From Aquimarina aquimarini (GTDB lineage Bacteria > Bacteroidota > Bacteroidia > Flavobacteriales > Flavobacteriaceae), in assembly GCF_900299535.1 (NCBI RefSeq), contig NZ_OMKE01000009.1, positions 230,042-294,041 on the forward strand: a stretch of DNA of 64,000 bases, in the 5' to 3' direction. The notes beneath the pieces were generated by a model, which was given only the letters and a program-made list of their open reading frames with translations, searched no databases and was not told the DNA's origin. The number at the start of each line of letters is the position of its first letter. Position 1 is the stretch's first letter. This document shows, in pieces, positions 8,500 through 18,542 of the stretch. Position numbers and translations under genes: made by a program.

Positions 8500-9438
8500 T
8501 TAGTTAATTTGCGTAACATCAAAACTTATTATACGCATTTTTGAAATACTTCCTGAGTCTAAAATAATAGCAAGATCCTGAGCTTCTTCAACTGTAAAAT
8601 CACTTGAAATTTCAAACTTCCCTCCTTTTATAGGACCCTGTGATACTCCTGGAGCGCTATACACCGCATCATTAATAACCATCGCAATTTGAAATCGTTC
8701 TTGAAAAGCTCTCTCAGTCAATCGCTCCCAAATCTCTGCTCCTTCTTCGTTCACCTGAACTGCAATTGCTGGTCGAGCCAATTGATCAAACACTTGCTTT
8801 GCTTGTTCTATTGTTTTTTGATCTAGTACAGGTTTACCATATTTACCTAATTTTAACGCATAAAGCGGAAAAAAACTTGTACGCTCTTCTTGCCTACCCC
8901 ATACAAATCGTATTATTCGTCTTTTGGCTGGTAATTTCGTCTCAGCTCCCTTAAAAGACAAATAATGATTTATTATAGTAGTATCTTTTTCTGAAGCATA
9001 AAAAAGAATAGCTCCACTACTATACTCTGCTCTTTTGATTATATCTAGCAACGGATCAATATCATCATCCTTCTTTAACAAGTTGTTTGTTTCTATCAAA
9101 AAAGGAAGTATCTCTTCTATATTATAGGTTTCATAGAAATCTAATCTTCCCTCATTTATTACTAAATCTTTAATTCGTTCTGGATCATAATGTGTAGTTA
9201 CTTCAATTGTAATTTGATCACTATCTTGTTTTCTTTCTATTTTGGAATCACTAGAAATTTTATTAATTCTATTTTTTAAAATTTCAACCACAGTATTGAT
9301 TTCTTCATTTGATCCATTTTTTTCATCAAATGTCACTGTGATTTTAACTATCTTATCTGGTTTTGGTCCAAAATTACAGGAAATTACCCCTAAGAATAAT
9401 AAAGTGAATAGTAAAATTTTGATAGATATTGTATACAT
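8500..9438 (-). CDS. Lipoprotein consisting of a solo SecD P1 domain
   Basis: A 312-residue protein. I choose the start at 9438 because it gives a lipoprotein signal ending at Cys21 (VISC) and because an earlier in-frame start would run into the mdh terminator hairpin. The rest aligns by eye with the periplasmic P1 region of the neighbouring SecDF: 'VVEILKNRINKI', 'GRLDFYETYNIEE', 'GAEIWERLTERA', 'IAMVINDAVYSAPGV', 'GGKFEISSDFTVEEAQDLA'. The channel-forming TM segments are absent, so it cannot work as a SecDF motor by itself. It may be a membrane-tethered binding or accessory copy of the SecD head and base domains. The family call is firm and the role is inferred. Confidence 0.85.
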   Translation of the reverse strand: MYTISIKILLFTLLFLGVISCNFGPKPDKIVKITVTFDEKNGSNEEINTVVEILKNRINKISSDSKIERKQDSDQITIEVTTHYDPERIKDLVINEGRLDFYETYNIEEILPFLIETNNLLKKDDDIDPLLDIIKRAEYSSGAILFYASEKDTTIINHYLSFKGAETKLPAKRRIIRFVWGRQEERTSFFPLYALKLGKYGKPVLDQKTIEQAKQVFDQLARPAIAVQVNEEGAEIWERLTERAFQERFQIAMVINDAVYSAPGVSQGPIKGGKFEISSDFTVEEAQDLAIILDSGSISKMRIISFDVTQIN

Positions 9439-9460
9439 ATCATATGGCCTTATAAACAAC

Positions 9461-9484
9461 AAGAGCTGCAAAATTGCAGCTCTT
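9461..9484 (-). terminator. Terminator-like hairpin after mdh
   Basis: A perfect 10-bp stem (AAGAGCTGCA with TGCAGCTCTT, 4-base loop) 27 bases after the mdh stop on the minus strand. It is followed by a T-rich but interrupted tail, so it is a moderate terminator. Confidence 0.65.
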
Positions 9485-9510
9485 GAAGATATTATATTAT
9501 ACAGTATAGA

Positions 9511-10437
9511 TTATAGTTCTAATAATCCATTTGTTTTTTTCACTCCTTCTGCACTTTCAGCTAATTTGGCTTTTTCTGCTTCGCTAAGTTCTATTTCTAC
9601 AACTTTTTCGATTCCATTTTTACCTAACACTACAGGTGCACCGATACACAAATCGTTTAATCCATACTCTCCTTCTAATAATGTAGAGCAAGGAAAGATT
9701 TTCTTTTGATCACAAGCAATTGCTTGCACCAATCCTGATACGGCTGCTCCTGGAGCATACCAAGCTGATGTTCCTAATAGTTTTGTAAGAGTAGCTCCAC
9801 CTACTTTGGTGTCTGCTGCTACTTGCTCCAATCTATCATCAGAAATAAACTCAGATACAGGAACACTATTTCTTGTTGCCAATCTAGTTAATGGCACCAT
9901 ACCTTTATCACTATGTCCTCCGATCACCATTCCGTCAACATCAGAAATAGGAGCTCCTAAAGCTTCTGCCAATCTGTACTTGAAACGTGCACTATCTAAT
10001 GCTCCTCCCATACCAATAATTCTGTTTTTAGGCAGATTGGTTGTTTTATGTACCAAATAGGTCATTGTATCCATTGGATTACTTACTACAATGATAATAG
10101 CATTAGGAGAATGCTCAATAAGACTAGAAGAAACTGTTTTTACAATTCCTGCATTAATTCCTATCAATTCTTCTCTTGTCATTCCTGGTTTACGAGGGAT
10201 TCCTGATGTTATTACAGCAATATCACTTCCTGCAGTTTTAGAATAATCTCCTGTAGTACCTGTTATTTGGGTATCAAATCCATTTAAAGAGGCTGTTTGC
10301 ATTAAATCCATTGCTTTTCCCTCTGCATATCCTTCTTTGATATCTAATAATACTACTTCTGAAGCAAAATCTTTTATCGCGATATATTCGGCACAACTTG
10401 CACCTACTGCACCAGCACCTACTACTGTAACTTTCAT
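9511..10437 (-). CDS. mdh: Malate dehydrogenase
   Basis: A 308-residue NAD-dependent malate dehydrogenase of the TCA cycle, which interconverts malate and oxaloacetate. The start at 10437 (MKVTVVGAGAVG) places the Rossmann glycine motif at residues 7-12, as is normal; the longer upstream frame adds 25 residues with no family match. Substrate and catalytic pieces are visible: 'GIPRKPGMTREEL' (the mobile loop with Arg), 'VVSNPMDTMTYL', 'LDSARFKYRLA', and the catalytic His in 'GGHSDKGMVP'. The sequence is of the LDH-like MDH type common in Bacteroidota. It appears to be a single-gene unit with a hairpin after it. Confidence 0.96.
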   Translation of the reverse strand: MKVTVVGAGAVGASCAEYIAIKDFASEVVLLDIKEGYAEGKAMDLMQTASLNGFDTQITGTTGDYSKTAGSDIAVITSGIPRKPGMTREELIGINAGIVKTVSSSLIEHSPNAIIIVVSNPMDTMTYLVHKTTNLPKNRIIGMGGALDSARFKYRLAEALGAPISDVDGMVIGGHSDKGMVPLTRLATRNSVPVSEFISDDRLEQVAADTKVGGATLTKLLGTSAWYAPGAAVSGLVQAIACDQKKIFPCSTLLEGEYGLNDLCIGAPVVLGKNGIEKVVEIELSEAEKAKLAESAEGVKKTNGLLEL

Positions 10438-10524
10438 GGTATATTTTTTTTGAATGTGGTTAAAACTTATTTGCTTGCGAAAATACAAATTCTTTAACGA
10501 ATTTATTAGCAAATAAAGTGTTAA

Positions 10525-11526
10525 TTACCAGCCAAAATTAAGGCCTAAAGAAAGATTATTATAATTCTGTAAAGTATAATCCATATTAGCTTTAAAAATT
10601 CCAAATTTTACTCTTGCACCTATAGTTGCCTTCACTCCATTTGTTTTATTTCTTACACTAATCGGATCAGTAATTATCTGCGAAGCTAATGAGCCATTTT
10701 GTACCTGATAGGTTCCTAGTACATCTGCATTACTTGATCCAAAATAATACCCTAGACCACCATAAAAATTAAAAACAGGAAATTTGGTAGACACAACACT
10801 TGTAATTAACCAGGAGTTTGTTTGCAAACTCACTTCTTGATCTGTTCCAGACACTTCACTATCAGAATTTATATCATAGAAACCTTTGACGTTTGTATAT
10901 CCTATTAACGCCGATAACCTAACTGGCCACCTTTTTAGAGGAAATACCCAATCTGTAAATTCGTGTTGAAATCCCACTCCATATAATTGTATTTCTGCAT
11001 CTTGCACAGCCTTTACTCTTGGCAAAAACCTCAACTTGATCTCTGTACTTTTTATCAATCCTAGTGATCCTTGAATAAAACCACTTGGTATAGAATTAAT
11101 TCCCGAATCTCCAAACCCATCTGGCAGAACAATCTCTACTGCTGGGCCTTGATCAGAAGCAACTATTACAGAAACATCTTGTTGATTATTCCCTAATGCA
11201 CTGGCTACTTCTTGTCTTGTTTGCCCACTTGAAAGTATTAAATTTGTATAATTGCGAGTATCTAAAACAAAGGATTGTTTCTCATCTCTCACAAAAGAAA
11301 GATTACCTACTATTCCCACTTCAAAGTGCCAGAGTTTTTTGGTTTTTGCAGTACTATACCAACCATTACTCATAGCATTGACCAATGATTCTCCTGCTGG
11401 AGCAAAATACTCCCCACTAAATCTTTGAGCATTATCAATTCCTGCTTCCAGAATTTGATCTATATCTGTTTGTGAAAAGCCGACATGACATAGAACCAAT
11501 GTCAACAGCAACATGCATTTTTTCAT
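10525..11526 (-). CDS. DUF6588 family outer-membrane-type protein
   Basis: A 333-residue secreted protein. The start at 11526 (MKKCMLLLTLVLCHVGFSQ) gives a signal peptide with cleavage after about residue 18; an upstream in-frame Met would overlap the terminator hairpin. The body is beta-rich with alternating aromatic strands ('ELKLRFLP'-like and 'LYGVGFQHEF' segments, 'NFYGGLGYYFG', 'NMDYTLQNYNNLSLGLNFGW'), ending in an aromatic residue as outer-membrane beta-barrels do. It matches the DUF6588 proteins I know from flavobacteria. No specific function is known. Confidence 0.8.
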   Translation of the reverse strand: MKKCMLLLTLVLCHVGFSQTDIDQILEAGIDNAQRFSGEYFAPAGESLVNAMSNGWYSTAKTKKLWHFEVGIVGNLSFVRDEKQSFVLDTRNYTNLILSSGQTRQEVASALGNNQQDVSVIVASDQGPAVEIVLPDGFGDSGINSIPSGFIQGSLGLIKSTEIKLRFLPRVKAVQDAEIQLYGVGFQHEFTDWVFPLKRWPVRLSALIGYTNVKGFYDINSDSEVSGTDQEVSLQTNSWLITSVVSTKFPVFNFYGGLGYYFGSSNADVLGTYQVQNGSLASQIITDPISVRNKTNGVKATIGARVKFGIFKANMDYTLQNYNNLSLGLNFGW

Positions 11527-11556
11527 AAGATTTGGGTTTAATAGGCATTGCAATAT

Positions 11557-11596
11557 AAAAAAAAATCCGCTATACCATAGATATGCGGATTTTTTA
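11557..11596. terminator. Bidirectional terminator after gyrB
   Basis: A-rich left flank, stem AAAAATCCGC with GCGGATTTTT around a partly paired AT centre. It lies just after the gyrB stop on the minus strand and before the DUF6588 gene, so it separates the two transcripts. Confidence 0.8.
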
Positions 11597-11615
11597 GTCT
11601 TTTAACAAATACTAC

Positions 11616-13948
<2,333 letters not shown>

Positions 13949-15613
13949 TTAATATGCTTCCTCATGTACGTTGGTTACTGCTCTACCACTAGGATCATTC
14001 ATATTCTTAAACGCTTCATCCCATTCTAAGGCTATTTTTGTGCTACAAGCTACAGATGGTTCCTGAGGCACACTTAATGCTGCTGTATCACTAGGAAAGT
14101 GGGTTTCAAAAATAGATCTGTAATAAAATTCTTCTTTGTTTTGAGGAGTTTGTATCGGAAATCTAAAATGTGCATTCGCCATTTGTTCATCAGTAATTTC
14201 GGTTTCTACAACTTCTTTTAATGTATCGATCCAACTATACCCAACTCCATCAGAAAATTGTTCTTTCTGCCTCCAAGCAACGCTTTCTGGTAAGTAGGAT
14301 TCAAAAGCTTTACGAATAACCCATTTCTCCATTCTTTCTCCGTTGATCATTTTATCTTTGGGATTAATTCTCATGGCTACATCCATAAATTCTTTGTCCA
14401 AGAATGGTACTCGCCCTTCTATCCCCCAAGCCGCAAGTGATTTATTTGCTCTTAAACAGTCATACATATGAAGTTTATCAAGTTTACGCACGGTTTCTTC
14501 ATGAAACTCTTTTGCATTTGGGGCTTTATGAAAATAGAGATATCCACCAAAAATCTCATCTGCTCCTTCTCCAGAAAGTACCATTTTTACTCCCATAGAT
14601 TTAATAACTCTAGCCATTAAATACATAGGTGTTGATGCTCTTATCGTAGTAATATCATATGTTTCTAGATTATAAATAACATCTTTTATTGCATCCAATC
14701 CTTCTTGGATTGTAAATTTAATCTCATGATGAACCGTCCCTATATGATCTGCCACTTTCTGTGCAGCTGCTAGATCTGGTGACCCTTCTAACCCGACTGA
14801 AAATGAATGTAATTTAGGCCACCAAGCATCTTTGGTATCATTAGATTCTATTCGTTTTTCAGAATATTTCTTAGCTATAGCTGAAGTTACAGAAGAATCC
14901 AAACCTCCAGACAGTAATACTCCATATGGCACATCTGACATTAATTGCCTGTGAACTGCTGCTTCCAATGCATCTCTAAGTTCATCAATACTCGTCTGGT
15001 TTTCTTGTACTGTTTTATAATCAGACCAATCTCTTACGTACCACTTTTTAAGCTCTCCTTCTTTACTATATAAATAATGCCCTGGGGGAAACAATTCTAT
15101 TTTTGCACAAACTCCTTCAAGAGCCTTTAATTCTGAAGCTACATAAAAAGTTCCATTTTGATCCCACCCCATATACAGGGGAATAATCCCCATATGATCT
15201 CTTGCAATTAAGTACACATCTTTTTCTACATCGTATAAAGCAAAAGCAAATATCCCATTAAGATCATCTAAAAATGCTGTCCCCTTTTTTTGATACAATG
15301 CTAAAATTACTTCACAGTCTGATTCTGTCTGAAAATCATAACTCCCTTCAAATTGCTTACGAAGTTCTCTATGATTGTAAATCTCTCCATTTGCAGCAAG
15401 GATTAATTTTTTATCTGCACTAAATAATGGTTGTTTACCAGAAACGGGGTCTACTATTGCTAATCTTTCATGAGCAAGTATCGCATTATTGTCTGAATAT
15501 ATTCCACTCCAATCTGGACCTCTATGTCTTATTTTTTTTGACATCTCTAATAATTGAGGTCTTAACACCTCTGAGTCTTGCTTTAAATCAAAAGCACAAA
15601 CAATTCCACACAT
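13949..15613 (-). CDS. asnB: Asparagine synthase B (glutamine-hydrolysing)
   Basis: A 554-residue enzyme that makes asparagine from aspartate, ATP and glutamine. Cys2 (MCGIVCAFD) is the glutaminase nucleophile, followed by the class II amidotransferase domain with 'HRGPDWSG' and 'ANGEIYNHRELR'. The synthetase domain begins with the PP-loop 'LLSGGLDSSVTSAI' near residue 236 and continues with 'VLSGEGADEIFGGYLYF'. Length and domain order are those of E. coli AsnB. It is a single-gene unit with a terminator after it. Confidence 0.97.
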   Translation of the reverse strand: MCGIVCAFDLKQDSEVLRPQLLEMSKKIRHRGPDWSGIYSDNNAILAHERLAIVDPVSGKQPLFSADKKLILAANGEIYNHRELRKQFEGSYDFQTESDCEVILALYQKKGTAFLDDLNGIFAFALYDVEKDVYLIARDHMGIIPLYMGWDQNGTFYVASELKALEGVCAKIELFPPGHYLYSKEGELKKWYVRDWSDYKTVQENQTSIDELRDALEAAVHRQLMSDVPYGVLLSGGLDSSVTSAIAKKYSEKRIESNDTKDAWWPKLHSFSVGLEGSPDLAAAQKVADHIGTVHHEIKFTIQEGLDAIKDVIYNLETYDITTIRASTPMYLMARVIKSMGVKMVLSGEGADEIFGGYLYFHKAPNAKEFHEETVRKLDKLHMYDCLRANKSLAAWGIEGRVPFLDKEFMDVAMRINPKDKMINGERMEKWVIRKAFESYLPESVAWRQKEQFSDGVGYSWIDTLKEVVETEITDEQMANAHFRFPIQTPQNKEEFYYRSIFETHFPSDTAALSVPQEPSVACSTKIALEWDEAFKNMNDPSGRAVTNVHEEAY

Positions 15614-15875
15614 ATCTTTCTTCTTTTCTATTAGTTTGAGATATCAAATATTAACTTATAGTTACAAAATAAAAACAATAACAACGCATCACCTTACAAT
15701 ATCAAACAAAAAGAACACAAAAAACTATAAAACAAAACAAAAAACATTATTTCTCCTTACTTCTACTACTAAACTGTTACTACAAACATTTAACACAATT
15801 TATAGACAGGATTAACACTTCGATTGTAAGTTCACAGATATCTTTACAGCAATCATAAAAATTAAAATCACCATT

Positions 15876-16409
15876 ATGAAAAAATCACTCGTATTAATTA
15901 TTATTATGTTTTTGGGTACGCTATCTTCTGTAAATGCTCAAAAGTTTGCTGGATTACAAAAAAGCCCAACTGACATTTCTTATGCAAAAAAGGATAGAAA
16001 TGCCAAACCTGAGATCAAAGTTGTTTATAGTCGTCCTCAGAAAAAAGGTCGTAAAATTTTTGGTAGTCTAGCCGCATATAATAAGGTATGGAGAACTGGT
16101 GCTGATGAAGCAACAGAAATTAAGTTCTATCAAGATGTAAAAATGGGAGATAAAACTATCAAAGCAGGTACATACTCTTTATTTACTATTCCTGGTGAAA
16201 AAGAATGGACTATTATTATAAATTCTGACCTTGATAGTTGGGGCGCTTATAACTATGATAAAAGCAAGGACGTTGCAAGAATTAATGTTCCTGTAGCCAA
16301 AGGTGATGAATTAGAAGTTTTTTCTATTGCATTCAAAAAGACTGACAAAGGATATCATATGGCAATGGGATGGGACACTACTGTTGTAGAGGTTCCTTTT
16401 TACTTCTAA
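15876..16409 (+). CDS. DUF2911 domain secreted protein
   Basis: A 177-residue secreted protein with a signal peptide (MKKSLVLIIIMFLGTLSSVNAQ, cleavage near residue 22). The DUF2911 domain covers most of the rest, with the family landmarks 'VVYSRPQKKGRKIFG', 'VWRTGADEATEI', 'KAGTYSLFTIPGEKEWTIIIN' and 'WGAYNYD'. It is common in Bacteroidota and its function is unknown to me. It stands alone and is closed by a strong terminator. Confidence 0.9.
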   Translation: MKKSLVLIIIMFLGTLSSVNAQKFAGLQKSPTDISYAKKDRNAKPEIKVVYSRPQKKGRKIFGSLAAYNKVWRTGADEATEIKFYQDVKMGDKTIKAGTYSLFTIPGEKEWTIIINSDLDSWGAYNYDKSKDVARINVPVAKGDELEVFSIAFKKTDKGYHMAMGWDTTVVEVPFYF

Positions 16410-16432
16410 TCAAATTTTAAATCTTCTTATAT

Positions 16433-16469
16433 AAAAAAATAGCTTGAACGTTTTGTTCAAGCTATTTTT
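16433..16469. terminator. Terminator after the DUF2911 gene
   Basis: A 15-bp perfect stem (AAAAATAGCTTGAAC and complement) with a 5-base loop, flanked by A and T runs. It faces the DUF2911 gene on + and the small-gene array on the minus strand and can serve both. Confidence 0.88.
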
Positions 16470-16545
16470 CCCTAAATTAAAATTATTAAGTGTGCGTTTT
16501 AGTACCTCAACAGAGGTCAATTAGTTCTTCCTTCAACTACCTTTT

Positions 16546-16644
16546 CTATCTATGTATTGCATGACCAGACGCGCCAGGTAGTTCTTTTAGAAATTCCATT
16601 ACGATTCTAAAAGTTAATCTAAATTTTGTGTAAAATAGCCCCAT
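16546..16644 (-). CDS. 32-aa microprotein, array copy 1
   Basis: A 33-codon ORF including the stop, on the minus strand. Its last 15 residues are FLKELPGASGHAIHR; the first half is aromatic and basic (MGLFYTKFRLTFRIVME). Two paralogues of exactly the same length lie upstream on the same strand (16916-17014, 17509-17607). The shared pattern is F-L-[KR]-x-L-P-[GS]-A-[SC]-x-x-A-[IM]-x-[RK]. Conserved residues use different synonymous codons in the three copies (Leu CTA/TTA, Pro CCT/CCA, Ala GCG/GCT/GCA), which argues for selection on protein. A promoter-like TTG-N20-TATATTTG lies 41 bases before the ATG. I know no family with this motif. The first half could form an amphipathic helix. Confidence 0.75.
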   Translation of the reverse strand: MGLFYTKFRLTFRIVMEFLKELPGASGHAIHR

Positions 16645-16685
16645 AAGTGTTTGATTAAAAGTTAATTATTATTGTTATTGTTTTT

Positions 16686-16716
16686 CAAATATAACATTGA
16701 TATTACGAGATATCAA
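16686..16716 (-). promoter_or_regulatory. Promoter with an inverted repeat filling its spacer (array copy 1)
   Basis: On the minus strand the order is TTG (16716-16714), 20 bases, then TATATTTG (16693-16686), matching the flavobacterial TTG/TAnnTTTG promoter. The 20-bp inverted repeat TTGATAT-N6-ATATCAA (16697-16716) occupies the spacer and includes the TTG box, so a bound repressor would block the promoter. Confidence 0.6.
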
Positions 16717-16915
16717 TAGTTTTATATACATTTTAGATATAAATTGAGATTTCACCGACGACTAACACAAAAAGCTCAATTTCAGCAAGTTTCGCTTTTA
16801 TTTTTTTATTCATTTACATAAAGAAAGCAGGGTGATTTCCCCAAATCTCTATATTACCCCATCAAATAGCTACTTTTATTATTTTTCACTATTACATCAT
16901 GTTTTCTTACAATTC

Positions 16916-17014
16916 TTATCTATGAATTGCATTACTACAAGCCGATGGTAATTGTCTTAAGAAAGTTGTTAATGCTTTCATATCAATAGTCAAAATACCG
17001 TAGAGAAATTTCAT
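16916..17014 (-). CDS. 32-aa microprotein, array copy 2
   Basis: Same length as the two other copies (32 residues plus stop). The C-terminal 15 residues are FLRQLPSACSNAIHR, sharing F-L-R-x-L-P, A, A-I-H-R with copy 1. The N-terminal half (MKFLYGILTIDMKALTT) is hydrophobic with a Lys at position 2. It has a TATATTTG box 26 bases before the ATG (17041-17048) without a clear TTG element. The 11 bases before the ATG (ATCAAAAGATT) match the other copies in form. It is the only copy with Cys in the motif and with Ser in place of Gly. The function is unknown. Confidence 0.75.
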   Translation of the reverse strand: MKFLYGILTIDMKALTTFLRQLPSACSNAIHR

Positions 17015-17033
17015 AATCTTTTGATTTTTAGTT

Positions 17034-17048
17034 TGTTACACAAATATA
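17034..17048 (-). promoter_or_regulatory. -7 box of array copy 2
   Basis: TATATTTG on the minus strand (17048-17041), followed by GTGTAAC, 26 bases before the copy 2 start. No TTG is found at the usual distance; an A/T tract occupies that place. Confidence 0.45.
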
Positions 17049-17422
17049 ACACCTATATCGTATTACTTAAAAAAAATTAACATATTCAAATTGAATTTTT
17101 AGACATAAAACATCGTAGAAACGACATACAGCTTAAAAGAGACTACAGTCAATTTTTATGTTAGGAAATTTCCTACTCAAATATTGCAATATATAGGGGT
17201 TTTTTCCCCTTTATTAATTTTATTTAGATTTATTTAAAGCTTATAAAACACAACAAAAGCAATAAAAAGAGGGTTCTGAACACGTGCAACCTAATTATTA
17301 TAGTAATAATAATTTTTCTGGTAGTTTTAAAGAAGTAAAATCGTGTTGCAAGAAGAAATGATATACATAGTCAAGGTAACTGTAGTATATTTTGTGAAAT
17401 TCTAGTTATTATTATAAAAATC

Positions 17423-17451
17423 AAGAGATTGTCTCCGCAAAACAATCTCTT
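17423..17451 (-). terminator. Terminator after array copy 3
   Basis: A perfect 10-bp stem (AAGAGATTGT with ACAATCTCTT, 9-base loop) followed on the minus strand by GATTTTTATAA. It lies 58 bases after the copy 3 stop, indicating that copy 3 is a separate short transcript of about 180 bases. Confidence 0.75.
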
Positions 17452-17508
17452 AATCAAAGCACTATAACATGTAATAACAAGTAATATATTATTATACCCA
17501 TGCCCAAT

Positions 17509-17607
17509 CTATTTACCCATTGCATAACGTGATGCTCCTGGTAAATCTCTTAAAAAACTTATTATAATATTAAATTTTAGTCCGAAAAAAGTAGTAATAT
17601 ATTTCAT
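17509..17607 (-). CDS. 32-aa microprotein, array copy 3
   Basis: Third equal-length member. The C-terminal 15 residues are FLRDLPGASRYAMGK, and the first half is MKYITTFFGLKFNIIIS. It keeps F-L-R-x-L-P-G-A-S and A-[IM]-x-[RK]. A TAAATTTA box (one mismatch to TAnnTTTG) lies 26 bases before the ATG, the same distance as in copy 2, with TTG 23 bases further up. The bases just before the ATG are ATCAGGATGTT. A clear hairpin terminator follows. The gene sits between queE and copy 2. Like its paralogues it is below the usual gene-finder size limit. Confidence 0.78.
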   Translation of the reverse strand: MKYITTFFGLKFNIIISFLRDLPGASRYAMGK

Positions 17608-17793
17608 AACATCCTGATTTTATAATTATACTGTAAATTTAAAGCATATCATCAGTTGTCTTTTCAAAAAATCGTTAACTGACCAAAAAGTGTATTTAAA
17701 ATAACATTTTTGTTCGACGAACGGTAAATTTTACTCGTTTCACAGAACAAAATTACGGTATTACATTAAAAATCAAGGTATTTACAAGTACTA

Positions 17794-18423
17794 TTATGGG
17801 ATATTAAGATATTTGTGTGTTTGTAATGATACTTTCCATTTTGGGTTTTTCATTACATAATCAACAATCATAGGAACTACCTTATCTCTTACACTCCATT
17901 CTGGTTGAAGATATAGCACACACTCCTCTGAAACCTTTGCAGCTTGTTTTTCTGCAAATTCAAAATCACTTTTATTATAGACAATACATTTTAGCTCATT
18001 TGCTTTTTTACTAACCTCTTCTTTTGGTAGCATTCTTTTTTTAGGAGAAAGGCAAATCCAATCCCAATCACCTGTGAGAGGATATGCTCCTGATGTTTCG
18101 ATATGTGTTTTGGCTCCCTTTTCTTTTAGACCATCTGTAAGAGGGTTCATATTCCAGGTAAGAGGCTCTCCTCCTGTAACTACAATTACATTACTATGTT
18201 TAAGTGCATTTTCTACAATTATATCAGTATCAGTTGGAGGATGTAGATTAGCATTCCAACTTTCTTTTACATCACACCAATGGCATCCTACATCACAACC
18301 TCCTATTCTTATAAAATAAGCTGCTGTCCCTTTATAGTAACCTTCTCCCTGAATGGTATAAAATTCTTCCATAAGAGGAAGCATCTTTCCATCATTTACC
18401 AATTTCTGTACACTCTTTTGCAT
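17794..18423 (-). CDS. queE: 7-carboxy-7-deazaguanine synthase
   Basis: A 209-residue radical SAM enzyme that converts 6-carboxytetrahydropterin to 7-carboxy-7-deazaguanine in the queuosine pathway. The cluster-binding cysteines are C43, C47 and C50 (CDVGCHWC), the CxxxCxxC form with the Trp and following Asp typical of QueE. The N-terminal 'EEFYTIQGEGYYKGTAAYFIRIGGC' and 'VVTGGEPLTW' (SAM contact) are also diagnostic. Length is normal. No other queuosine gene is near. Confidence 0.95.
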   Translation of the reverse strand: MQKSVQKLVNDGKMLPLMEEFYTIQGEGYYKGTAAYFIRIGGCDVGCHWCDVKESWNANLHPPTDTDIIVENALKHSNVIVVTGGEPLTWNMNPLTDGLKEKGAKTHIETSGAYPLTGDWDWICLSPKKRMLPKEEVSKKANELKCIVYNKSDFEFAEKQAAKVSEECVLYLQPEWSVRDKVVPMIVDYVMKNPKWKVSLQTHKYLNIP

Positions 18424-18542
18424 AAGGGAGCAAAGGTAAATAATATTAAATTACGATTTTACAATAATTAGAATAAGAAAAAAGTCTTTAGTATAACTCT
18501 TTTTTATGCTACAAAAAAGCTTTTTTTAAATCATCCAAAACT

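Larger units (their letters stand above)
16470..17793. other. 1.3-kb intergenic region carrying the microprotein array
   Basis: Besides the three 99-nt genes and their signals, the region holds a perfect 14-bp palindrome TAGGAAATTTCCTA (17162-17175), a GGGG/CCCC hairpin (17195-17210) and an AT-rich inverted repeat near 17292. No ORF of ordinary size exists on either strand and no structured RNA family was recognised. The conserved parts lie in the three small genes and their immediate upstream bases. Confidence 0.6.

Noticed and set aside
9242..9709. 155-aa + strand ORF across the mdh and SecD-lipoprotein boundary
   Set aside because: It crosses two solid minus-strand genes and a terminator; composition is that of antisense.
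16504..16517. Small ACCTC/GAGGT hairpin after microprotein copy 1
   Set aside because: Only five pairs and no T-run; the strong hairpin at 16433-16469 is a better terminator for this copy.
17195..17210. GGGG/CCCC hairpin with T-rich loop inside the microprotein region
   Set aside because: A 5-bp stem with no T-run after it on the minus strand and no + strand gene to end; kept only as a note in the region entry.
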